This document shows positions 35,801 to 46,226 of a DNA stretch of 64,000 nucleotides, one piece after another. Each line of letters starts with the position of its first letter. The first letter of the stretch is position 1. The notes beneath the pieces are model-generated. The model saw only the letters and a program-made list of their open reading frames with translations. It was not told the origin of the DNA and did no database searches. Location: NCBI GenBank assembly GCA_031002005.1, contig CM061920.1, forward strand, positions 106,637,447 through 106,701,446, read 5' to 3'. This stretch comes from Vandiemenella viatica (Eukaryota > Arthropoda > Insecta > Orthoptera > Morabidae). Position numbers and translations under genes: made by a program.

Positions 35801-36411
35801 CTTCCATGAAGGTCACGATCCACCTCCCAATGCACGGAGTCTGCGATTGAGGGGGAGCACAATGAAAGGTCAATGGCAGAGGACGATCCGGAAGCAGTGG
35901 TAAAATGTGTCATTGCACCAGTACTGAGGACACATATTTCCTCTTGCTCTATTAATCTACCAACCATTCGGCCTCGGGGGCAGCGTTTTGAGCCCCACAG
36001 CGCACTATGTGCGTTGAAATCTCCTAGGAGGAGGAATGGCCGAGTAAGCTGCCGTGAGATGTTAAACATGTCGTCATAACTGATGGACGTGTTAGGTGGT
36101 AGATAAATAGAGCATACTGTCAGTTGAGTGGGACCATGAATCCTCACTGCCACTGCTTGTAAATCAGAGGTGAGAGCTACAGGTTCGGAGTGGACAGTGT
36201 TTCGGACAAACACTGCCACTCCACCCTTCGCTTGATCACCCTCGGTATCGTCCTTACGGTACACGTCATATCCTCTTAGCACAGGTTGGTTTGATGGTCT
36301 GAAATGTGTCTCTTGTAGACAGAGACACAAAGGATCAGACCATGCTAAGAGGTGTAACTCCTCTTTGTGAGCTGTAAAACCGTTGACGTTCCGCTGGAGT
36401 ATGGGAGCCAT
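32851..36411 (-). pseudogene. I-type LINE ORF2 (endonuclease, RT, RNase H), frameshifted
   Basis: ATG at 36411. Endonuclease: MAPILQRNVNGFTAHKEELH, CLQETHF (Glu), CSIYLPPN, LLLGDFNAHSALWG (Asp/Asn), GSDHFPIW (His). RT: DTAPGPDLIQYQMLRHLSKD, SYRSIALTSCVGKTLERVVN, VGVFFDLKKAYDTAW, GVPQGSVLSVTLF, SLYVDDFLIF. RNase H: DFTPVYTDRSKQ, YTAECYALLKSLQ, IICCDS, WVPGHVGIRGNEAADEAAK. C-terminus: CDACGVPLTVHHIFTDC, a typical Cys/His motif. The frames 35620-36411, 35136-35507, 34613-35251, 34167-34565, 33128-34132 and 32851-33177 need several frameshifts to join. Most catalytic residues survive, so inactivation is fairly recent. Confidence 0.9.
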
Positions 36412-36413
36412 CC

Positions 36414-37888
36414 TTACCTATTTAACCTCACCCGCCCCGGTTCGGGAGGGTCTTCGGTCACTTCCTGCTGAGGAACGGGACCAGACTCATCCACCAGCAT
36501 CTCAGTTTCTTCCTGCCCGGAAGCGGAGACAGACACCTCCGACCCAGAGGACTCCTCAAATTCCTCTTCATTCTTTTTCTTCTTCTTCCCCTTACTCTCC
36601 CTACTGCTGGATAGTCTGGGAGGGGTCGAAGAAGGGAACTTGACAAACTGGGTCGGATCAGTTTGTCTAAACTTGGGACCTCTGATCTTCTGGTCACCTC
36701 TATTTCCACTGGTAGCTAATGGTATCGCTTCCATTTCAATAGCATGCGGTGGATTAGGAGGTGCTGTTAACTTGATTGCTGGTGGAGTCTTTGTTACTGC
36801 TGCTGGATTGGGCGAGGGTTGCAGATGTGTTGCTAGCGACATCCGCGGTCTTTGGTGTTATGACCTTGGTGGATTTTGCACCACACTTGCATTGACATGA
36901 GCACATAGTGCTTGTGCCCATGTCTGCAAAGGATGTCTGCGTAGCAACACTTTCTTTCCTGACGGGAGTCTGAGACTATCTTGGCAAAGCTTGTTCCAAA
37001 TATTGGAGTGGCGAACGCTTTTGCCTTCTTCTTTGCCTCTACATAAGGTATCCGCTCTTTGGTCTTCAACTCCTGTATATGCGCTCTTCAAGATACCACT
37101 TGACACTCTCTACTCCAGGCAGGGTGCGACCCAGAGCAGTTGACGCACACCTGTGGGAGCGTGCAGCTGACACCCGGCTCATGTGCCCCCTTGCCGCATC
37201 TACCACAGGTGGGGTTGCCCTTGCATGACTCCATCGTATGTCCGAACCTCTAGCACTGGAAGCAGCGCATTGGGTCCGGAACATACGGACGGACATTCAA
37301 GTTGATGTAGCCAGCTTTTATACACTTCGGCAACACTGGAGTGTCAAACGTCAGGATGAAGGTGGCAGTCTTTTCAAGGCTGCCATTTACCCTCCGTGAA
37401 ATCTGACGCACCTTGACCACGTTTTGATCTTCCCACTCCTTAACTAGTACCTCGGTCCCTAAATCAATAATGTCCCGGCAGGTGACAACGCCTTTGCTGC
37501 AATTTAGGGTTCTGTGGAGTTCGCTTTTCACGGCGAACTCCCCGAGCTTCTTGCAATTAAGAAGCTGGGAAGCCTGCCTACTGGTGGATGTTTCCAGCAG
37601 CAGCGTCGCGTTCCTCAACTTTTTTACCGATTTCAGTGTACCAACAAGTCCTTCCAATCCCTTGTTGATGTAAAATGGGGACACCTTCTCAAATGTCCCC
37701 TCTGTCCTCTGCATTACGATGAAAGCGTTCACTATGGAACAAACTTTCCCGTTACTATTACTACCAGAAGCAGGAGGGCTATCAACCCTGGCCCACTTAT
37801 TGGAATTGAGTGTATTTTTATTTGCCTGCGGCACACCCACACCGCAGGGTTCTTTGGTTTTTTTGTGAGGCTGAATTTTTCGTTCCAC
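36414..37888 (-). pseudogene. I-type LINE ORF1 (gag-like nucleocapsid), disrupted
   Basis: Starts MERKIQPHKKTKEPCGVGVP at 37888 and includes an RRM-like gag region (residues 65-190, INKGLEGLVGTLKSVKKLRN on). It then enters three zinc knuckles. The first, RCFQC, is cut by a TAG at 37250-37252. Reading on gives RFGHTMESC, CGRCGKGAHEPGVSC and CVNCSGSHPAWSREC. Further frameshifts separate the C-terminal part (36414-36842, acidic and Ser/Lys-rich). In retrotransposons this protein coats the RNA and chaperones reverse transcription. Homologous to the remnant at 279-824. Confidence 0.85.
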
Positions 37889-38412
37889 GAGAAAAACCAG
37901 TATAAGAAGTAATGCTTATACAAACAGGGGTGCGCAGGTGCCCCTGAGGTTGCACGTTAGCGAGTGAATTCCTTCTCCACCCATTCACCTCCTCGGCACG
38001 TGGCTGACCTTGAGGTTGAGGGTTTTTTTTATAGAGGTTTGTTCCGTCCTCGTGACCCGGGCGGTGAAGCCAAGATCCCCGTTCTCCTAGACATACAACG
38101 TTCCACCGCCACACCCTGTGGTGGTTGTTGAAGCATGGTAGGAGTTTATGGTGTGGGAAACTTGCGGCACTCACAAGTTTCCAGCTCGGGCACCGCGGGT
38201 TCACCAAACCCGTACTTGGCACTTGCGTACCAGGCCCCTGCGGGGGAAACCCCAAACAAAGAAGTTGCAGTGGGTTGGGTTAGGTCAGGGGAACGAGGAG
38301 GCCCTCACATCAGCTGATGATCGGCACCCCTAGCATGACCAATCCATCTGTTTGGAATCCTGGTCCAAAAGAAAATAGTGAAATTGCTGCAGTCATCTTG
38401 ACTAGCCCTGTA

Positions 38413-40343
38413 TATAAAAATCAATGTATGTTTGTTTTGTTTGTCCTCTATGCTCTCCTAAACCGTTCATCCGATTATGGTGAAACTTTAGTGAGTTATC
38501 GATCGTGCGCGTCGGAGAAGGTTCCTGACCAAAAAAATCACCCCCTCTTCCCCATAACACCCCATAATTTAAAAAACCCACAGATTTTATCCGATTTTCT
38601 ACGGAAATTTGCACATGTATACTGTTAAAACAAACAAACATACAGCCTACATATGGTTTCCAAAAATGCATCTGCTCTCCCACTTCCCATCCCTTAATTT
38701 TTACACAAACCCACACTTTTTATCCAATTTCGAAGGAACTTTGCACACGTATACTTTTTTAAAAAAATAGAAAAATACTGAAGATATTAGTTTTACAAAA
38801 ACCCAATCCCTCTTCCCTTTTCCACCCCAAAAACACCCCCCTCTTCCCCATAACAACCCATAATTTAAAAAAAAAACACAAATTTTTATCTGATTTTGAT
38901 GGAAATTTGGACACACATACTTTAAGACAAACAGAAAAATAACGCCCACATATAGTTTCCAAAAATGCAACCCCTCCCTCCTCTTAATTTTTACACAAAC
39001 CCACACTTTTTATCTGCTTTCGAAAGAACTTTGCACACGTATACTTTAAAACAAAAAAAAAAAAACAGAACAATATTGAAGATATTAGTTTTACAAAAAC
39101 CCAACCCCTCTCCCCTTTTCCACCCCTTCATTATTGTCAACGTTCTTTATACAAAGTAAGTTTGCACATGTATAATTTAAAACAAACAGAAAAATATTTG
39201 TTACTTTCAGTTTGCCAAAGCCCAACCCCACCCCCTCCCCTATTAATTTCCAGTGAGCTTTATTGAACCCACAGTTTTTATCTGATTTTGATGGAACTTT
39301 GCACTGGTATGTTTCAAAACAAGGAGAAAAATGCTGTTTACATTTGGTTTCAAACAACCAACTGCTCTTCCCCTTTATCCCAACCCCCTAATTTTGGTCA
39401 ATATTTCAAATACATACCCACAGTATTTATGCAATACCAATGGAACTTAACACATACAAACTATAAAACAGAGAAAAAAAATATGGTCATTTAGACTGCA
39501 AGAACCGAAACACTCTTCTCCTTTATCCCTTATTTTTTGTCAATTTTCTTTATACATACTAACATTTTTTATCTGATATCAATGGTACTTCACACACGTA
39601 TACTTTAAAACAAGGAGAAAAATACTATCTACATTTGGTTCCGAAATCTCAACCTCTCATCCCCTTGATTCCCTCCTCTCTTAATTTCCAGTGTTCCTTA
39701 TACTAACTTTATTCAATGTGGATAGAACCATGCACATGTATAAATTAAAGCAAAGAGAAAAATCCTGTCTATCTTTGGTTTACAAAACCCATCCACTTTT
39801 CCTACCACCCTAATTAAGCAAAATTTACACTTCAAATCATTCAGTGTTTTGGAAATATCTCAAAAACGGTGGGGAAAATACACAAAGTAGACATTATTTT
39901 CTGGACAACACTGGACAGATTACGATCGGACTTCAATTTTTAAAATTATTTTAAAGTTTTTGTGACAACACGCAAATCTACAGTTTTTGATGTTTGTACA
40001 CATATGCTTTAAAATAAATGAAAATTATGTTTATATTTAGTTTACAAAACTGCACACACTCTCCCATTTTATCCTTCTTAAGACTGATTTACACGTGCAA
40101 CTTTTCCGTGTTTAGCATATATCTCCAGAACAAACTCAGATTTTTTTTGTATATATGCCGATTGGAATCACCGAAAACATTGCATATCCAAGATCATTGC
40201 AATAAACTTGAAATTGAATGAAACAATAATTAAAATTTACACATAAATATCTAATTTTTCCTGAATACAAACTTTCAAACGTATTCATTTAATCAATATG
40301 TGTACTCAAGTCTAGCAATAGTGTAGCATTGCCGGTCAGCTAG
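38413..40343 (+). mobile_element. Helitron-like non-autonomous element (candidate)
   Basis: Starts tatataaaaatcaatgtatg, followed by cctctatgctctcctaaacc and gttcatccgattatggtgaa, a 5' style common in insect Helitron-like elements. It ends gccggtcagCTAG at 40343, next to a T, as Helitrons end in CTRR and insert between A and T. A small stem (gcaat ... attgc, 40315-40332) precedes the end, as expected of the Helitron 3' hairpin. No Rep/helicase sequence is present. The 5' end abuts the mariner right end, so it may be displaced or truncated. Confidence 0.55.
38560..40030. repeat. Diverged tandem array, about 140-bp units
   Basis: About ten units recur at 38590, 38722, 38892, 39015, 39155, 39283, 39433, 39573, 39716 and 39988. 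Each contains a version of tctgattttgatggaacttt-gcacacgtatac-tttaaaacaaa-agaaaaata, often followed by caaaaacccaacccctcttc-type pyrimidine-rich sequence. Spacing is 120-270 bp, mostly near 140. Units differ at many positions, so the array is old. Confidence 0.85.
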
Positions 40344-41074
40344 TTTTAAAATATATGAGTGCCGAGTTAAAAGATGTAAAGTTGTTCATTGAATAATGTG
40401 TTTAAAAATGTTTCAAGGCAATACCTCTCTTAATTCAGTAATAGTGGTCAAGCTGTTGAAGGAAATGAAAGAATAAGTATTTTTTCCTTACAAAAGGAAG
40501 AAAATGTAAATAGTATAAGGTGAAGCTACATTTGTCATTTGGAAAGGTAATTAGAAAACAAAAATGTACTTGCTGATGTGACAGGAAAGATGATAACATT
40601 AGGTAACAAAACTTAAATACATTTATGCTAGAGGTTGATTGTGAGTAGATGATGCATTCATTGTAAGTTACTTCAAAAATGAGATGCAAAGTTTAGTAAT
40701 ATGCAAGATAATAAGAGAAATGTAGAAGTGTAGGCCTAAATAATTTCGGTGCAATTACTTTTGCATTAAGTGACAAAAACCTCTTAAATAGACTTCTATA
40801 CTTCCTTTTGTTAGTAATATATTTTTTTTTTAACAAGTAAAATTGGTTATTAGCTCTTTTATTATTTTTTTGTTAAAGTTTTTAACAAATTTTGGACAAA
40901 AATTAAAAATCAGTTAAAAATTATAAAAACTGAAGAACCAAACTTAAGATTGATCAAAAGAAAATGCTTAATCAAATCTGCACAAATTATTATAATTTTT
41001 AGCTACAACTTTATCAAAATAGAATCAGAAGAGCAATGCAATTCTGAATCTGGAGAAATGCTACTGCTACAAAC
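40344..41074. other. RIOK1 intron 3 next to exon 3, nothing recognised
   Basis: Very AT-rich intron directly downstream of the exon 3 donor. No repeat or coding signal was seen. Confidence 0.5.
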
Positions 41075-41285
41075 CTGCCTGATTCAACTTTTTTGTTGCT
41101 TTCAATAAGGTAATTGGCAGCATGATTAGGAAGAGCTGGTCCCTCATATTTTTCAACATTTATTTTATTTATGTATTTACTGAATAACTTTTCTTGGGGC
41201 TGATAGTCTGTTGTCTTCCCAGCAGCATTGGCACAAGCATCTTTGTAAGAGTCAGTGAAAAGTTCTTTGTGTTTCTGGCTGTGAG
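41075..41285 (-). CDS. RIOK1: RIOK1 coding exon 3 (linker before the RIO domain)
   Basis: This 211-bp exon has an acceptor AG at 41287-41286 and a donor GT at 41074-41073. It encodes AHSQKHKELFTDSYKDACAN, then a segment containing FSKYINKINVEKYEGPALPN and ending NYLIESNKKVESGR. The KINVEKYEGP and [20 protein letters not shown] stretches are characteristic of arthropod RIOK1 just before the kinase domain. The frame is two leading bases, 69 codons and two trailing bases. A Mutator-like element starts only 74 bp upstream of the acceptor, yet the splice signals are intact. Confidence 0.92.
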
Positions 41286-41358
41286 CTGAAACAAAAACAC
41301 ATCGGATCTAAAATTATACAATGAAACTTTGCAAATTTCAATAGTAAACATTTTACTG

Positions 41359-42065
41359 GTGACTGTAAAATAAGAACGAGGTAAAAAGGACTTGTGCTAT
41401 TCGCTTGAAATTTGTGACACACGTTCCTTTGGTCATACTTTTTAATAAAAAGTGTACATGAAAGCGAAATTAAAAATACCTTAGACGGGGTGCCTCACGA
41501 AAGTTACGAAACGATGCATTTCAACAGTAAAAAAAACGCCATTTGCAGTACAATTGTTCTAGCAAAAGATAGTCTACAATCTACAGCAATGAATCTAAAA
41601 CTGATTCGTCTCATCCAATACTGTTGTAACAAAGTAAGTGTTTTTTTACTCTAGTCAAGGCGCATTACAACCTATCCATCATGCCAGTATATTGCCGCCA
41701 AAAAATAAGGTGACCTTAATTTATTAATGAAAACTAAATTCTTCACTTCTTTGCTGTAACAATTTACGTATTTCTTCAATCCGGTCCAGCTGGTCTGTTA
41801 TTTCGAAAACGTGGCAGTGATTTACATTCATTACAAGAGTGTGTAGATACTATCTTTGGCGTGAACAACTTGAATGGAAATGGAGGTCTCTACTGTTTAA
41901 ATTGCATCGTATCGTAATCTTCATAAGGCACCATGTCGATGGTACGTTTCATTTCGCTTTCATGTACACTTCTTCTCAACCGGTATGACCTGAGGAACTT
42001 CTGAGACAAATTTCAGACAAATAGTAGTACAATTCCTTCATACCTCGTTCTTATTTTACTACTGC
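41359..42065. mobile_element. Mutator-like non-autonomous element with long TIRs
   Basis: 707 bp, flanked by a perfect 10-bp duplication CATTTTACTG (41349-41358 and 42066-42075). Ends are inverted repeats of roughly 180-190 bp: taaaataagaacgaggta and aagtgtacatgaaagcgaaa on the left recur as complements on the right, with about 20-25 percent divergence inward. Long TIRs with a 9-10-bp duplication are the hallmark of Mutator-like elements. No transposase is present. It lies 74 bp upstream of the RIOK1 exon 3 acceptor. Confidence 0.8.
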
Positions 42066-42075
42066 CATTTTACTG

Positions 42076-42789
42076 ACTTTCCATAATAGTTTACAAACTC
42101 AAATATGAAGTAAAAAGGAATATGGAGAGGATAAAACAATAATATTTTCAAGGGACCTCCACACAAAAATGAACGCAGAGGAACATCTCGATGTTGCTTG
42201 TTCCTGCAACTTGGCCCATCATGTTTCCCAATGCTTCTCATTTTTTATGTCAACAGAAACAAAAGTTCTTTAAAGTTGACTGTTCCCAGAAATAGAACAA
42301 AAGATGATATTAAAAACAGGAAATTTGGTAAACATGATTGTGTTTGAAACTGTTGTTGGTTTGGTGTAGACAGATTGTTTCCTGTTGCTGTTACCTCAGT
42401 TGTTTACGTATTGCTACACAAATGTTCAAATGGATTAGAGAAAAGCTGAATTAGTTATTAATCACAGCAATTGAATTTACCTGTATTAGATCTTAGAGAA
42501 CTGATGTAATAGCATCACAACTTTCTGACACAGTTCTGGATATTGATTCTTCCAAGATTCGAAATAGGTATGCCAAAGCATTTGAATCTACAGTAGATAG
42601 AAATTTTATAATCAGCAATAAATATTCCCTTGGAGACACTGCAGCCATGAGGTTTGTATTTTGTTTTTGAGTAAACAATTCAGTTTGGAAAGCAACCATT
42701 CTAAATCGGTGTTACTCATTCAAATAAACTTTTGGATGAGCCCATCTTTAACATGTCCTGATGATAGACTGACCTTTTAAAAATAATAA
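42076..42789. other. RIOK1 intron 2, unassigned
   Basis: No genes or repeat borders were recognised. Ends in aaataataat before the Tigger element. Confidence 0.45.
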
Positions 42790-42791
42790 TA

Positions 42792-43507
42792 CAGTAGAAC
42801 TCCAATTATCCGAATCGCTGATTATCTGAATCACTTTTTTAATTAAGACTGAAAGGGAAGAGACAGGAGAAGATGGGGATTTCAGAAACATTCTTTTGAA
42901 TATTCCTGGATTTTCAGAAGTTAGTGCTAAAGGTATACGAGAGTGGGTGGTGTGTGATTCGTCAAAACCCTGGGTATGAAATTCTAAATGATGATGAACT
43001 TAATGAAAGTGTGAGAGAAGAAAGTGTCGAGGAAGAAGATTACCTTAATCTCGAAGTTGAAGCAGGCACAGGACCATCAGCTAGTCAAGCATTTGCCGGC
43101 CTTGAAACTGCATTGAAGTGGATGGAGCATCAGCCCGAGTGTGACCACATGAAAATTCTCACTGTCAAGCGGACGCGCAACTTGCTGTCCGAAAACGGAT
43201 GTATACAGTCAAACAGCTTACCTTGAGCGAGATGTTCAGCAAGCAATGACTTTTATTTACAGTATGCTACGTACATACTGTACCAATTTACAGCACTGGT
43301 AAGTACGCTAAACATGTAAAAGTGTCGCATTTTCAGTTAATTAATTAAAAGCTCTTTTTCTTTAAAAATTGATTTTTCTCCCATTTTCAACATATATAAG
43401 GTAATCAATTAAAATAACCCTTTTTCAGAAAAAATCCAACTATCCAAATTTTTGATTATCCGAATGGGGTCCAGTCCAAATTGATTTGGATAATTGGAGT
43501 TCTACTG
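42792..43507 (+). mobile_element. Tigger-type element, deletion derivative
   Basis: TA duplications (42790-42791 and 43508-43509) flank TIRs CAGTAGAACTCCAATTATCC and ggataattggagttctactg. It has the same termini as 24561-25748 but lies in the opposite orientation and is shorter (716 bp). Remnants of the transposase C-terminal region are open at 42924-43226 (LNDDELNESVREESVEEE, then ALKWMEHQPECDHMKILTVK). The DDE catalytic core is gone. Confidence 0.9.
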
Positions 43508-43524
43508 TAATAAATAAATAATCC

Positions 43525-43842
43525 ATCAGGTGTTTTTGCTTGTGGCTTTATGCCTTGTCGACGTCATTAGAGATCGGAAAGGACTGAGGACAAGGAATTG
43601 GAGGGATCTCGGCCATAGACTTTTGAATGAATTATTCCAGCACTCGCCTGGAGTGATTTGGGGAAACAATGAAAAACCCAAATCTAGATGCCCAGATGGG
43701 GATTCAAAACCGTGTCCTCCCAAAAGCGAGACCAGAATGTAAACCGTTCACACACCACAATCAGTGGCCGGCATTCACCTGGAGTGATTTGGGGAAACCA
43801 TGGAAAACCCAAATCTGGATGCACGGACAGAGATTCCAAGCA
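43525..43842 (-). repeat. Dimeric tRNA-derived SINE, copy 1
   Basis: A full-length monomer (43525-43760; A box complement aaccgttcacacaccac at 43742-43758) is followed by a partial monomer (43770-43842). The partial one begins ggccggcattcacctggagt and runs to the B-box region. In SINE orientation a 3'-truncated monomer precedes a full one, head to tail. Blocks ctcggccatagac, gcctggagtgatttgggga and ggggattcaaaaccg identify the family. No target duplication was recognised. Confidence 0.8.
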
Positions 43843-43954
43843 TTTGTGTTTTTTACACAAAATAATAGAAATTGCAGCAATTGCTGACAAAAAATCATTA
43901 TCACACCACATCATCACATAATAACTAAATTATAATTGTGACAAAAACTCTCGT

Positions 43955-44262
43955 GTTTTTTTTTTTTTTTTAACTGCTTAACGTCTCTTAACAGTGAGGT
44001 CTTTAGAGACAAGTAAGGATGGGGGGCAAGGGACGGGAAGGAATTCGGCCATGGCCTTTTGAAGGAAGCATCCCAGCATTCACCTGAAGTGATTTGGGGA
44101 CTCGAACCAGCGTCGTCCTGAATGCGAGGTCAGAACATTAACCATTCACCCACGATGCTCGGTGGCCGGCATTTGCCTGGAGTGATTTGGGGAAACCATG
44201 GAAAACCCAAATCTGGATGCACAGACGGAGATTCGAAACGCCATCCTCCCGAATACATGGCA
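43955..44262 (-). repeat. Dimeric tRNA-derived SINE, copy 2
   Basis: Starts with a T tract (43955-43971). Then comes a full monomer to 44158 (aattcggccatggcc, cattcacctgaagtgatttg, aaccattcacccacgatgct A-box complement), then the same junction ggtggccggcatttgcctgg and a partial monomer to 44262. About 50 bp are missing inside the first monomer (ggggactcgaaccagc joins directly after gatttg). The junction is identical in position to copy 1. Confidence 0.8.
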
Positions 44263-45258
44263 CCAGAATTTGATGATGAATTCTCATGCAATTTGATGAG
44301 ACAAATGAAAAATGAAGAATAAAATTTTGGTATCTCACTTAGTCATCAAGATATTGACTGTCAAAAATTAATTATAGATATAGTTTCTTGTTTCATTAGT
44401 GATGTTTTTCTTCTAGTCCCGGCCACATTTCAATCTAACCACAAGAACTAGGTAGAAAACAAAATACCCCATTGTGTATGTCCAGTGTGTAGTTCCTTGT
44501 GGCTTTATTGAAATTTCTTTCTAGTCCAAGTCGCATTTCTTCCTAACTGTCACCTCAATTTTGAGGTAGCATATTGTAAGAACTAAGTGAGATACTGGAA
44601 AACATTATTCTTCACTTTCAAGTTACATAAGAATCCATCATCAAACTGCAGTCCACGGTTAACATGGAATTCACTAATATTTGTGTTAGCAGAGTTTTAG
44701 TTTTTCTAATAGATATGGTGTAACTGTGTTTGTTTCATTAACAACTTTTTTTACAAAAAAATTGAGAATTGGTTATTATGTATCTTACCAATTTCAAATT
44801 GAGATATCGTTTATTTGGCAGTTCGAATAGGTGCAGAATTTAATATAAGGTTTCTCTTTTCACAACTGGTTCCCCAACATTGATTACTGAAGATTGAGAT
44901 CCTGTGAGAAACTGTTGTCATAATACTGCAATATTCAAATGCAGGACATTGCTAGAAACATTTTCTGAAATAGTTTTAAAGGTGCTGGGCCAGTGTGTGT
45001 TAAACCTAATTACTGCTTGAAAATAAAAACATCTTTCCATTCTTTTCCTACTCCATTGAAAAATTTATTTCTATGGTATCTACAAAATAATTTCCAGTAG
45101 TTCCTGTAAATATAGTTGATATAATTAATGTACCATTTATGTTCTGGCAGTACATTTTCTGGTGTATTTAGCCACTTTGTTGTCCAGTTGTTTATCTGTA
45201 AATTGACAACTTTCCACATCCCACAGAGCCAGTCTCTTATATTTGGATCTTTGGAAAA
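44263..45258. other. RIOK1 intron 2, unassigned
   Basis: AT-rich. Two similar phrases occur about 120 bp apart (ttcttctagtcccggccaca near 44408 and tttctagtccaagtcgcatt near 44518), hinting at an old duplication. No genes were seen. Confidence 0.4.
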
Positions 45259-45262
45259 TTAA

Positions 45263-46075
45263 TGGGGTAATATCTAGATCGCGATACCGCTGCCACCACT
45301 TACCGCCTTGCGATGTAAACACTTCCCGATGGAGAGAGTATGACGTTACTGTGTTCCTGTATTTGACGTATTCAGCCTTCAATCAATTTGAGAATTCACG
45401 TTAGGCCATAGAACGTATCCAATAGTAATAATAATAAAAAAAATATGGATTGAAAAAAATAAAGAAAATTATTAACTGCACAATTAATAATATTATTAAA
45501 ATATGTACATTTCAAACTGATAATTGATATCGTTCATTAGCGTTAATATTATTAGTCACAATTCCATGGATTTGTATTTGATTCCATTCTTCTCAATTTC
45601 CTCGCGTGGCTGAAATTGCTATTATAATCATTAATACGAAATAAAATATTCATAAAACAAGATTTCATCAATAACCGTTTGCGTTTTGGTTGAAACTCAG
45701 CCTGAAACATACTAACAGTGATAGATAAGATTTGGAAATTGGGTTTCAGCAATATCGTGTGCGACGGTTACATTTCACTATGGTCCAGGCTGCATTAAGA
45801 TGTAAACAGTGATAGATATGGCATAGAAATTAGGTATCCGCAATAAAGTGTTCGATAGTTACGTTTCAGTGTGGTCCAGGCTGCATCAAAACCTCATCGC
45901 AAATGAATTTATTCCTTTTGTACTGGTGCAAAATTAACGATTTCTTGATATGAGACATATTAATAGTGGATTACTTTCGATGACGTTAGTGACGTCAAGC
46001 TCTCTCCATCGGGAAGTGTTTAAATCGCGAGGCAGTAAGTGGTTGCAACGGTATCGCGATCTAGACATTACCCAA
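45263..46075. mobile_element. Non-autonomous TTAA-type element with long TIRs
   Basis: TTAA at both ends (45259-45262 and 46076-46079) flanks inverted repeats of about 90 bp. Left: ggtaatatctagatcgcgat then acttcccgatggagagag. Right: complements of ggtaatgtctagatcgcgat and acttcccgatggagagag, about 90 percent identical. TTAA duplications are typical of piggyBac and Kolobok elements. No transposase is present and the terminal bases do not decide between them. It lies in RIOK1 intron 2. Confidence 0.75.
45713..45897. repeat. Two-unit tandem duplication inside the TTAA element
   Basis: Units of about 92 bp begin aacagtgatagata (45713 and 45805) and both contain a version of tttcagtatggtccaggctgcat. 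They differ at roughly a quarter of positions. Confidence 0.7.
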
Positions 46076-46203
46076 TTAATGTAGGCAATTGTATTGACCA
46101 TCGTAGTATTATAACACCATTAGTAAGTGTGGAGGGATGTTGTTGCAGAATCTGAAACTTCAGTAGACATGTTTTTTTTATCCCTCATTCTTTTCTTTTT
46201 TTT

Positions 46204-46226
46204 GGGGGGGGGGGGAGGAGGGGGGA
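46204..46226 (+). other. G-rich tract, possible G-quadruplex
   Basis: A run of 12 G followed by aggagggggg. It lies in RIOK1 intron 2, about 200 bp downstream of the exon 2 donor, on the non-template strand of PPIE-direction transcription. Formation of a quadruplex is inference. Confidence 0.5.

Larger units (their letters stand above)
32531..38245 (-). mobile_element. Full-length I-type LINE with RNase H, inside a mariner
   Basis: This 5.7-kb element lies in minus orientation, with the 5' end at 38245 and the 3' end at 32531. It is flanked by a perfect 12-bp duplication GAAACCCCAAAC (32519-32530 and 38246-38257). It carries ORF1 (gag-like, zinc knuckles) and ORF2 (endonuclease, RT, RNase H, C-terminal Cys/His motif). 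ORF1 stop and ORF2 start are arranged TAAGGATG. The 3' tail is ccaataacaacaaca rather than poly-A. Domain order and tail fit the I/Nimb group. Both ORFs carry mutations, so it is full-length but inactive. Confidence 0.92.
32225..38412 (-). mobile_element. Mariner-type deletion derivative, split by an I-type LINE
   Basis: Left TIR tacagggctagtcaaaataa (32225 on) pairs with the right end ctgcagtcatcttgactagccctgta (to 38412). Without the LINE it would be only about 460 bp. Left part, minus strand: WGFVKDTVFVPPVSVDLPDL and YRLDVCAVTKGAHIGHL, a transposase C-terminus related to the DD41D type. Right part: RWIGHARGADHQLM, then PPRSPDLT with the third catalytic Asp. The LINE sits between these halves with a 12-bp duplication. 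The N-terminal two thirds of the transposase is missing. Confidence 0.85.

Noticed and set aside
33813..36079. Plus-strand open frames opposite the I-type LINE
   Set aside because: They are antisense shadows of the RT and endonuclease reading frames.
38560..40030. CRISPR-like or satellite array
   Set aside because: Units are about 140 bp, strongly diverged, without constant spacers, and lie inside a eukaryotic mobile element.
42924..43226. 100-residue plus-strand open frame as a host gene
   Set aside because: It lies entirely within Tigger TIRs and matches the acidic C-terminal region of the other Tigger copy.
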